Origin: Hofstenia miamia
Lineage: Eukaryota > Xenacoelomorpha > Acoela
Assembly: GCA_004352715.1 (NCBI GenBank)
Contig: SCFE01000027.1
Span: 1,329,639-1,393,638, forward strand
Length of the DNA: 64,000 nucleotides
Reading direction: 5' to 3'
Part shown: positions 45,787-57,000 of the stretch, one piece after another
Numbering within the stretch: position 1 is the first letter of the stretch
How the letters are laid out: each line of letters starts with the position of its first letter
Position numbers and translations under genes: made by a program
Notes under the pieces: generated by a model
Told to the model about the DNA's origin: nothing
Databases searched by the model: none
What the model saw: only the letters and a program-made list of their open reading frames with translations

Positions 45787-45998
45787 TGAAGACTACATGG
45801 GAAAAGGGCATGTGTCACAGTCTTCCCATTTTGAGAAAATCAGAAATTAATGTTCAAAACTCTAAGGTGTGGATTTACTCTTATCTTCTCCTTGCAATAA
45901 AATGAGACATATGACCTTTTGACAAAACAGTGATATTCGAACGACACTTTGGATCATGGTCTACATAATTGTGACAGATGCCCTTTTTCCCCTGTGGT

Positions 45999-46002
<4 letters not shown>
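45787..46002. mobile_element. MITE with ~35-bp TIRs inside TA repeats
   Basis: The left end tgaagactacatgggaaaag and the complement of the right end tgaaaaccacaggggaaaaa continue into a shared GGGCAT-x-TGTCACA. Both sides abut (TA)n tracts, consistent with insertion at TA, as in Tc1/mariner or similar MITEs. Non-coding, 216 bp. Confidence 0.75.
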
Positions 46003-46034
<32 letters not shown>

Positions 46035-46078
46035 CCTTGTGCATAATAGTTAAATTAAATAATTACAATTTTAAGCGA

Positions 46079-46205
46079 TCATAGACCATATTTGTTTGAA
46101 ATTTGGTGAATTGTGGATTCATGCATCCATCTATCCAATCTACTTGCAGCTGTTTTGACGTCAAACGCTACCAAGCTCTAGAAAGACGGGCTAAATTTGC
46201 TTGGT
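46079..46205 (+). repeat. Direct repeat flanking the hAT element, left copy
   Basis: About 125 bp (atagaccatatttgtttga onward) matches 48648-48765 in the same orientation, with a few substitutions and a 9-base difference. Confidence 0.85.
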
Positions 46206-48600
46206 TCTCAACCTTTCTTTACCCATTAACCCCTTTTCCTCTTAATTTTTTAGTTAGATCTCCTCTCCGCAAAAAAATCACTAATAAAATAGTAGAGGAA
46301 TTGTTAATATTAAAGATATAGTAAATATCTCAGCGAGATTTTTTATATTCTGTTCTATCGATGTCAATAATAGTTGAAGATCACCCTTTTTCACAATGTC
46401 GAGTCTATTACGAGCTTTTGATAATAAGTGAGAAACACGAGTAAACCCTGATTCAACAAGGTAAGCTGATGGAAAAGCAATAACGCGGGAGTTGTGCTTT
46501 ATTCCAGAGTAGTGGGTACTTCTTAGCAGTGTCATTTGTTTTCCATATATCATACTTCCCATCTTTGAACTTTGTGCGCAATATTTCATCACTTTATAAT
46601 TCAATGAGGGTCTCCTGTAAAGAAATATGTACATCGGCAGCATTAACTTCAAAAGGAATTGTCACCCAAGTTGGTACATCCATCATGAGTAAGTCACTAA
46701 ACCTAACTTGCATATCTTCGTTCAAATTTTCCAAATATTCACTATGCAATGCAAAGTCATCATCATGCAGATCGCTGCTAATCGAGGCCAAACCAGGAAA
46801 CTGTTCACATGCACGCTGTCTGATATTAATTTTGTGCAACTGTAGTTTTCTCAGAAAAGCAGTAATAGCACCTTTTCTGGATATCATATCAGAATTTTTT
46901 CCTTGAAGCTGTTTATTAAGTAAATTGATTTTTTCAAATATATCTGATAAGTAAAATACATTACATTTAGTTGCAAGCTGGGTGTTAGCCAGAAATAAGA
47001 CAATAAAGTCCTAAAGAGAAACAAAACGATGAAGACAATTCACCTTTGAAAACCACCTCAGTATGCATTACAAGATGTTCAAACTCTTCTCCATTCTGAC
47101 TACATAGTTCACGAAAGAGGCGGTCTCTTAGGGAATTTGATTTAATATGGTTAACCACTTTTATCGCAACACTAAGGGTAGCATGCAGACGTCCACCCAA
47201 TTTCTTTGCAACTAAATGTTGACGGTGTATCACACAGTGTATGCAAAATACTTCAGGGACAGCTTCTCTCAAGTGTGTAATAAAACCTTTGTATCTGCCG
47301 GTCATCGACGGTGCACCATCAGTAGCACAAACAAATATATTTTTTAGTTGAATATTGCTTTCTTTGAAATATGTGACAACTTCATTAAAAATTGTTTCAC
47401 CTCTTGTGTCTGTCTTTAGACTTCTGGCGAAGAGCATTTCCTCTCTGGGTCCTTAATCATCTATGAATCTCACATATGCTAACAGAATAACTTAATTATC
47501 TCTTAAAGTTGATTCGTCAAGCTGAAGGGCAAACTGTTTACTTGCAAATTAGCTATTAATTGTTTTTCAACATCCTTTGCCATTTCATCAATTCGTCGTG
47601 ACACAGATGAGTTGCTTAAGGGGATGGACGTAGTGATTTTGTTTCATAACAGATGAAATTTCAACAGACACTGCTAGCAAAATTGCTGTTTCACCAATAT
47701 TATGAGGTTTCCCAGCCTTTGCTATTATTTTGCTAATTTCATAAGATGCCCGTGAACCATCATTTATTTTACTTACATGTTGTTAAATAATTGAGCCACT
47801 GTTTTTTTGCTTGAAAATCATCATGGAGTTTTCTGAAGTATTCTACTGGTTGGTTTTTCTTTCCTTTGATGGAGTTTTCATACTATCGTTTGAAAGTACA
47901 TCCATACATATGAGGCACATTGAGTTCGTTGCATTATGTGGTGATGGAATAAATCCGTAAGACAACTGAATACTGCCGGCACTTCTTTCCTGACGCAGCT
48001 ATGGGCTATCTGTTAAAAGAGATAAGAGAGGCTGTTATAACATATATTACAGTATAAGCTAAGATTTTGCAATTTGTTAACAAAATTAAAGATAAATTTG
48101 CAACAAATGCAACATACAATTGCATAAAATATGGTTAAAGTAAATACAAACTTTAGGAGTATAATTATAAAAACTAACTGCAAGTCAGTAATTATTCTTA
48201 TTTACTTATCACCAGAATTTTGATATTTATTTATTATATACCACAAAATTACAAATTGAAGTTAAAAATTTTTATCTAAGAAGGCCTAATTATCAAAAGA
48301 ATAATTCAATCAGATGTGACGATTTATGTAAGGAAGTTATTAGTGGTAAATTTTAATTTACGGCACTCTAATTGTCGTCGTTTTTTTTCTTGTACTTAAT
48401 TGCTATGATAAATAGAACAGCTGCGTGAATATTTTTACCTTTAGTATTTTAAAATAGTGCAAATTTCTGTAGAAATTCCATTCTCAGTAATGAAAACTGT
48501 TCTGAAGTAGAATTGTCCTATGGACCTCCAAAATGTGATCGTGGACTCCCAATTCGCTATTTTTTGTGTGTGGTCCCGGTTGAAAACCACTTTGGTTTAT
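46200..48600 (-). mobile_element. Decayed hAT element (ZBED5/Charlie-like)
   Basis: The left end ttggttctcaacctttctt and the complement of the right end gtggttttcaaccgggacc form the familiar TGGTTxTCAACC hAT terminus. The interior is a broken minus-strand transposase. An 8-bp duplication could not be recognised, in keeping with age. Confidence 0.7.
46330..47990 (-). pseudogene. hAT transposase pseudogene, ZBED5/SCAND3-like
   Basis: In order along the minus strand: a decayed zinc finger-like start (YGFIPSPHNATNSMCLICM), SYEISKIIAKAGKPHNIGE, ALQLDEST (first catalytic Asp region), FVCATDGAPSMTGRYKGF (second Asp), VFCIHCVIHRQHL, then HSEYLENLNEDMQVRF and a C-terminal LVESGFTRVSHLLSKARNRL (dimerisation block; the usual EAGFS pattern). 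This is the domain order of ZBED5/SCAND3/FAM200-type hAT proteins. At least five stops or frameshifts break it. Confidence 0.85.
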
Positions 48601-48647
48601 ATTTAGCTTCGTTAGTTAGAAAATTTATATTTGAAAATGTCTGTGTT

Positions 48648-48765
48648 ATAGACCATATTTGTTTAAAATTCGGTGAATTGTGGATTCATGCATCCAATCT
48701 ACTTGCACCTGCTTCGACGTCAAACGCTACCAAACTCTGAAAAGACGGTCTAAATTTGCTTGGGA
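48648..48765 (+). repeat. Direct repeat flanking the hAT element, right copy
   Basis: Matches 46079-46205. It lies just outside the right terminal repeat of the hAT element. Confidence 0.85.
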
Positions 48766-48769
48766 ACGG

Positions 48770-51700
48770 CCCGTTGGTTTAGAAGAGCGCCCTGATTTTG
48801 CTATGGTTCAATTTGACAGGTTCTTTTTTAATGCGGAATAATTGAAGATATATTGTTTGCCTTGATAATTGAAGAAATTCGCAAGTTTTTTTCTGTCGAA
48901 TTTTTCCAGGAATTTTGAAACTATAATTTTCGTATTTCGATGGAAATAGTTTTACCACGCATTTTGCGCCGAATAATGATATAAGTGCTTAGCAATTGTC
49001 AGAAATATTAAGCTTCGACCTAGATGCTAACAGGGGCATTCTGAAATTAAGCATTCACACTTTCAAAGTATCAGTAACAACGTTAATGTGAAAAACATTA
49101 GTCCGAACTATTATGCACAATGTTATATATATATATAGGGTTGAAATTGAAGGGGTCGCAGTGAGACGGCGTCTTCTCATTTATTATTTTTGAAGATTTT
49201 GGGGAGATGCCGCCCCCTTCCATACCGACTGTGTGAAGCAAAATGAAACTCTTTTGGAGACAAAAATTCTGCAAAATTTAGTTCACCCACACAATTGGTG
49301 TTGATACTTATTTAATTTCACTGCTACTGTGTTTCTTTCACCTTTTTTCTCACAATTTGAATATTGAGTGGTTTTATGGATAAGTTTGTTATACGTTTAA
49401 AAATACCAAAACTTGTTCTTACGCCGGATACTACGTTAACTGCGGAATACGGAGAGCTTAGTTACTGCGTGGCTACTACATCATTGCTTGTTGAGTGAAG
49501 CCAAGTCGAGGAAAATAGCACCTATTAGTGCAAGCCAGTTCTCACAAGTGCAGACTTTTCTTGTTTAATTTTATTTTTTGCATATTTAATCGTATTTGCT
49601 ATCTACTATATTTTTATTGTTGAATTTTTGGTGTTGACTTGAAGGAGTTGACAGTGGCGGATGAACACTAATGATACGTTCCCTGATTGATAGTAATGTG
49701 CTGGTACTTGATAAATCGTTGAAGCCCTTTATCTGATAATATTTGTAGTTTCCTACATAATTTTGGCCGCATATATGTTGTACTTTTCTTGAAATTCCTC
49801 TTTTAGAAATATTTTTAAGAGATATTCATAAATTTTCTTCTTTCCATGTAGGAGATAGATGAAAATACAATAAGTCATAACGATTTTTATAAGAAAAATG
49901 GTTTTGTGAATAGAACAGCTGAAAAAACAGATTTGAAACGGTTGAATTATGCTTGTTTAATCCGAAAGTTATCTGGGATTTTTTAAGCTCAGATAGTTTT
50001 TTCAAAAATATTTTTACTCATGAACTAACAATGATAGGAAAGATATGCAAAATCCTTTCTTTCGACTTCACGAATTCCGCTCGCGCATGTTGTGCCTCGA
50101 CCAAGCTTTGATGCTATATCCATCAAAAAGAAAAATCTGATGTTAGGTATTACTCCATGAGCTTTAGACCTCTTGATTCTCTAAGCACTAGGTATGGGAT
50201 TAATTCGGATTCTTTTTTACATTGGTGATTTGGCCTGAAAACACGCACATTACCAGTGGTGTGGGTTGGGTGGATTTTCTACGAAGAGGCGCAATGTACT
50301 ACATTTACACAATATTTGGAAGTAAGAACCAACTTAAAAAATATATCAATTCTAGGAATTGGTGTTAAAAAATGCTTATCAGTAAATTGAAAAAAAAGTA
50401 GTTCAGATCGAAAAACTTTAATCATTCCAATTGAAGTTGGGGGTGAATTTTCTGTGAGGATGCACGCCCGCCTCTTCTGGTTGTGTGTCGACATATCGTT
50501 CTATGGAAAGCCTGTTAATTTAGTGAATTTTTTCGCAAAACGCAATTTCGCTTCGCATAATTACCCTATTTTAATTTGAGCATCTGTATTTAAAACTGTG
50601 GTGTTTGTTTGAACTTTATGTCTAAGAAAAAACTCTTGACAACACCGTTGGTGTTGATGTTCTTAGCATATTATTAGCGCCACAGGATTTTAATTATTGA
50701 CTGAAATTTTTTGAGCTCAATTTTGGTCGTTTAAGTGATTAAAGCCAACGTATTAATAGCTTACAGTTTGATTTGAGTGACAAACGAGTCAGGTGCTTTT
50801 TTAAAGGGTATGTGTAGGAATTTAGTTTTAGACACAAAAACAGTGTATTCCGTTGAAATTGGCACTCTAAACGAAGTAAATTTGTTTGAGGGCTCCAAAA
50901 ATACAATTAGTTGCTTTATTAAAAACTATTTATATCTCTATTTAAATCCTGTTATGTAACCTGCAAATGCCTATTAAGATTTGTGCAACGTTTCCTAATT
51001 TTTTCTAAGAATTGGTGAGTTTTCAAGTTGACATACCGGTCGCAATTGCAATGAATCCACAAGAACCAGTTAAGAAGTGTCAAATCCTAATATTTATCAA
51101 ATGTTAAGCATGGTAATTGCATTATGCTTTGCAGAATAAGCGTCAGTAATCACTAGAAGGTATGCAGATGCCAATCCTAAATATTGTAATACATGAATAA
51201 TAGTCCTGCTAAAAGCATGAATTTTTCATTATGTGATTTCAATTGAGCCACATCAAGCCACTGCGCTTCATACATTCTTTAAAAAGTATCATACAGATTG
51301 AGGCAGTAAACGCTCTTTTTGATTTTCCAAAATTGAAAAAACACTGTATTGTTATAAGTTTATTCTATAATCGAAAAGTGCATACATGAAAATTTATGTT
51401 ACATAAAAATAATTACATTTTGAAAAAATCCCCTAGAGAGTGGCCAGCACTATTTTATGCACACTACATAAGTCTAGTACAGTACTTCTCACTGACAAAA
51501 GAGTCACATGGGCTAAGATCTTGCTAATGGGGTGGTTTAAGAAAATCCTCTCAGAATGTCTGATTTTGTGCTGTGTGGCTAATCGCGCCATTCTGCTGGT
51601 AATGTGTATTTTCATTAGCAGAAAACTCAAATAGACATAGCACTCTGATCTTACTGTCGGTGAGAATGTTCTTACTGGACTTATGCAATGTCTACAAAAC

Positions 51701-53110
51701 AACGGCCATCATTTTCTGGAGATTTAATTCAAAATGTAATTATTTCTTGTGTAACACATAAATTTAAATGCATCACTTTTGCTTTGTAATAAACTTATAA
51801 CAATAAATTTTGTTTGCTCCATTTTTTAAATATCAAAACGGGGGTTTACTGCACAACGTATCTATCATTCAATGTACTTGATTTATTTATGTTTTGAGAT
51901 TTTCAAGTGTAAGCTTTCTGTATATGTAGAATTTAGTGAATGCTTGAATTACAAGGCTTAATATACTGGCTTAATTGTAATTCAATGTCATTGTCTGGAT
52001 ACTGTAACTAAAGGCAAAATTCACATATTACATAAAGTGAGTTTTTTGTTCTAAGTTATTTAAAAATCATATATTCAAGATCTTGACAAAAGCAATGTTT
52101 GTAAACTTCTGATAAACTTTTAATACTGAACGAATTTTTTCTGATGTCCATAATAAAAGAATGTTTAATCTACTCTCTACGAATTATTTGGTGGTTTAGT
52201 AACGTTTCTGCAGTTTCTATCTAACCTCGGAAATAATTTTCTCTGAAGAATGTTACTTCAATATAAATAACTGCTGTCGTCTATATTTCTCTATTACATA
52301 AATGAGTTGGAACAGACGACATAGAATAATGCAATGCCAACTGTAATATTAAATTATACTGTAGGGGGTTTTGTGAAGATCTTCTAGTAACCTATGTTAT
52401 TAATTTCTGATACATAATCCAATTTTAAATCATCTTTCGGCTTCTAAAAATATCATTCCAATCATCATTTTGTAGAAATCGTGTGTATCCTTTGAAGTAC
52501 TGTTTGAAAATGAGCCAAATATCATGTAGAAATCCTAAGTTAGATAATGCTGATGAATACAAAATTTCTTATCTAGGTTCATTGAAAGAGACTCGATGAT
52601 AATATACTGTACAATATTTAGTTATGTTTCAAAAGTGGGTGGCGAATTGTCAATGTTTTTTTATAATATAATTTTTTCCAAGAATAGTCGTGTGTTAAAT
52701 CTGAATATATTTATATCTGAACAACTCCTTTAAATGTAGTACGACTTTGACATGTTTGGTATTCGACTATGCTTTCCAACTTAGTGCAGTGCCTAACTAT
52801 GATCTCCGATCTATGCGACGTAATATTTTCTAAATTTGCTGAGTGTCTATGTTAATGAGGTGTTACTGTATTGTGCTGTAACTATCTAGGGATTGATTAA
52901 TGCAAGTCAAGTAATCAATTGAGTAATGATCGCTTAAAATAATTATTTCCAATTAGTTCATTTTAACTTTCTTATTATCCGTTGTTATGTGTGTGCCATA
53001 CCTTGAAGGCAATTAGTCGTGCAACCAATCAAATTCAGGTAATTCATCCAATCAATGGAATGATTGTATTAATTTATATTAAATATACCTTGTATTTTCT
53101 GTCACTCAGC
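48770..53110. other. Upstream region of the tailless gene
   Basis: About 4.3 kb without a supported gene. A TA patch lies at 49125-49137. Short frames at 50279-50494, 50777-50959 and 51433-51702 have no recognisable domains and are probably chance. The promoter and enhancers of the nuclear receptor gene should be here, but no site can be named with confidence. Confidence 0.5.
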
Positions 53111-53111
53111 G

Positions 53112-53190
53112 ATGTCAAAAATTGAAATGCCCGCTTTAAAAAAGCCGAAATTTCCTCCTATTGCCTTTTCAGAACAGCGTATGACCAAAG
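53112..53190 (+). CDS. NR2E1: Tailless exon 1
   Basis: 26 codons plus one base: [20 protein letters not shown] and six more residues, ending before GTATAA. It begins MSK like vertebrate TLX. The ATG follows a polypyrimidine tract and CAG by only two bases, so a 5' UTR intron or trans-splice acceptor is likely at 53110. Confidence 0.85.
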
Positions 53191-54039
53191 GTATAATTCT
53201 TTATATTATTAATTTTTTTGATATCAGGATTATCATTTTAATATATTTGAATTTCAGTATGGTTTTGCTAGATTTTTGATATATTTTAGTATTTATTATA
53301 TTTTATTTTTTTGAACTCACTACAAAACATTAACTTTTATTTGGAGAAAAATAATTCTTAACAAATTTGGACTGTAAAATTTGAAAAAATGGATAATTTT
53401 GCAAGTTTATAATATGATGTAAAAATACATGTGGTTATTGTAAGATTTGTCTTCTTGTTTACAAAAAATCACTCTCAAGATTATAGGGTTCCTCCGAACT
53501 CATAGTCGATGATAGGCATAATTTTAATAAAAATGTTTAAAAGTAGCCTTTAACATGGGTCTCAAAATATGTCCTTACGAAAAATGATTAATTCCTTCCT
53601 CGTTTTTACTTGAGTTTGAATGATAATAATTAGATGTTGTAATTTTAAGTGTTCACTTGTGATTAATCGTTACCAAATTCGCTTCATGATAAAAAATTGT
53701 TACTATTGATTGTATTCTGCAATGTGGTTAAATGATTCCTCTTGAACCATTTTTTTGCAACTATTGTATTAAAAATTTGACACTTTATTCACATGCTGTT
53801 CTTATTATACTATTTTTGTTTTCGATGTAGTATTAATTTTTTCCCAAGACAACTTTCTATCATTTTAATGTATGTTTTTATATGGGAATAAATAGTAAAA
53901 TTTTTCTTTGTCACTATAGTTAAGAATTAATTTAACTTTTTTACAGTTGATATCATTTTTGCAGATGGTCATGAAAATTATTTTTATTCCTTCGGTTTGT
54001 TGAATTCCGTATTTATTTATGATTTCCTATGCACTTACA

Positions 54040-54089
<50 letters not shown>

Positions 54090-57000
54090 CTGAGTTTTGG
54101 CATCACACACAATACCTTTTATCAGTAACAGTGGCTTGAATGTGAAGTTAACCGGCTCAAGATTACAATTATGTCTTTTTTTGGTTTATAGTGCGAATGA
54201 GTTGGATATATTTATATGTTTATTTTTCAGATAGACTACTCGATATCCCATGCAAAGTTTGTGGTGATAAATCTTCCGGAAAGCATTATGGTGTGTTTGC
54301 ATGCGATGGATGCTCCGGTTTCTTCAAACGATCCATTCACAGAAACAGAGTTTACATTTGTAAAAATCAAGGGAAAGGCGAAGGTAATTGCCCCATTGAT
54401 AAAACCCATCGTAATCAATGCAGGGCCTGTCGTCTGGAGAAATGTTTGCGGGTGTCGATGAATAAAGATGGTGAGTTTTTTCATTTATTCTAAATTTTGA
54501 ATATTTGCTGACAATTCTTGTATAAAAGTTAAATAAAATTTTACTTTTGTTTCATACTAGTGTAAATCATTTAATTTCAATATTTTATAGCAATGAATGT
54601 ATTCATGTAGTGTATCCATACTAAAAATATTCAAGATTCACATTATATTTCATGATACNNNTCATACTAGTGTAAATCATTTAATTTCAATATTTTATAG
54701 CAATAAATGTATTCATGTAGTGTATCCATACTAAAAATATTCAAGATTCACATTATATTTCATGATACTTAGCGTAAATCAATACGATGATTGCTTAAGA
54801 TCATTTACGTGTTTACAATCCATTTTCACGTTAGTTAGAAAATTTATACTTGAAAATGTCTAATTTGTTCAAGAATAATAAAAACATCAATTACTACAAG
54901 CGTTACATGATGGCCAGATTTGCAAAAAGTGTATTTTAAAAAAACGTTATAGGCGCTTAAAACGTATTAAACGTTTAAAATAGTGTTTTTTGTTATTAGA
55001 CAGGATCACTTCAAGATACTAATTTTTTGTTGAAACATATATAGTAGCAAACATTTTATTATGATAAGCTTATCAACATTTATTTTTCGTTGCTTACACG
55101 TAAACAAAATGCGGATATGTAAATTCACAAAATTATTTTCCAAAATTTTGTATAAATTCAATACGCATTTGAAAAGAAAAACATTACCCAAAGCATTCCA
55201 AAAACCCCTAAACACTGTTTTGTGCATGTCAACCCTGCTAATGGCTAGCATAATATTTAGTTGTGAATACAACTAACTGCTGAATTTGGTAATATGGAAA
55301 ACTTACGTTAAAAAAGTTTGGAAGATGCTTTATGGAAGATTATAATTTAAAAATAAAAAATGGTTCTTTGAGACACTATTCAAAAGAAGAAAAAATTTAC
55401 GCACTCGTAGCTTGTGTTTGTGAAAAAAAGATATTACTAATGCATTCAATAGAAGCACTTACTTAAACTTTTTCCTTTAGTTCACATGTACTCCGATTAT
55501 AATGATTGTGATTCATTAGAGATACTTGGCCTGACATTTATAATTCAACAACCTATTCATTTGCAATCCCGATGTTTTGGGACAAAGATAGTATAATATT
55601 AAATATAAAAGTTTTGTTTCAAAATATTTTTAAAGTTGTTAAAAACTGAATGTATTGTTTAGGATTGTTTACTGATAATGAATTTTTCGAGTATTTACGT
55701 ACATTTAACTATAGGAAAACTGTCACAGCGTGTTCTTTACCAGTATTTCAATTATGTTGAGGAGATGGTTGTTTATGTTTGACCACCTATTACCCAATAA
55801 TTTTAAATCATATCAGCGATTAGGAGTTTTGTATGAATATTGCTTCCAACATCATCGAACATGTGACAACGTTCTTGCTGGAATGTTTATATTTATTTAT
55901 GGAGTTTTAAAATTTCGATCAAACTGGATTTTATTTTATTTCGAACAGTTTTGCCTTTGATTTATTAGTTTGTTTGAAATTGATTTTAAAATCAAAATAA
56001 ATTCATTTCTCATTACCCATCGCCTTTTTCATTTACTTAGATATGAATATCTAAACTGTAAATCGCGAGTACATTTTGCAAACAACCCAGTTCCGTTTTA
56101 ATGTTTTGATTTGTCAAAAACTTCTGTTCTTATTTCCTAACAAATATTTTATCAAATTTTATTAATATCGCCTAATAAATTTGGAAACACATGTTTAGAA
56201 AATTGTAACATTTTCATAATATATTCATTTATTTTCTGTTGGTAAATTTTCCAATTTCGTTTTGTCAATAACTTTCTGACTTTAAAGAAGTCGCATTCTG
56301 GGATTCACAGAAACTGGCTAAGGTTTATATTTTTAATTGCTTCTCATGTGTAAGCTTAGAAAATCATAATTCTAAGTTCATTGTTAAAGACAGTATCGTG
56401 TAGATTTTTTCCAATCAAAATTTTTAAATTAATGAAAAAGCGTTTTTTGAAAAATCTTCAGCTGCAAAAACGGTGAAGAAATTGCATGTTTAAAACAGTA
56501 GTCTCAGTAGTAATACCCTGGTTGCTTGTTTTTAAAAACAGTCTGCTTGAATAGGACTTTATATTCTTGTCTATAATTTTTGGAGTGAGTCTATTTGTCA
56601 TGTTTGTTGGTTAGGGAACTGAAACGTGAGTGAATGAATTTGGACGAGGGATGAATTGATAAGCGAGTGCTGTGTTTGAAATCGATAAACGAATTGCCGA
56701 TGACAAAATGGAAATTAAGTCAAGGCATCTGGCTAATTAAAATATCCCATTGAAAGACTAACATTATCTGATGAGAATGCTATCTACCTTCTAGCTTCTA
56801 ACCACCTCGTCAGATATTCGCGCCAAGTGATATGACTCCGGCATAAATTAATATTTTTATTTTTCTATGGACAAATATCCGCCTAGACATATTGACACAA
56901 ATATATCAAAATGCTTATATGACTTAAATCTTTTTTAATTTATATTTTTTTTGTTCACCATAGCATCTATCAATCACAATATTATAGATATGAATATAAT

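Noticed and set aside
50230-50500. Possible hAT element (cagtggtgtggg on the left, ctcttctgg on the right)
   Set aside because: The ends are not convincingly inverted and no target duplication was found.
55711-55780. Possible tailless exon (acceptor tatag, in-phase open reading of about 20 codons)
   Set aside because: It hits a stop and has no HERGPR box; the correct exon with AVQHERGPR lies at 57085-57244.
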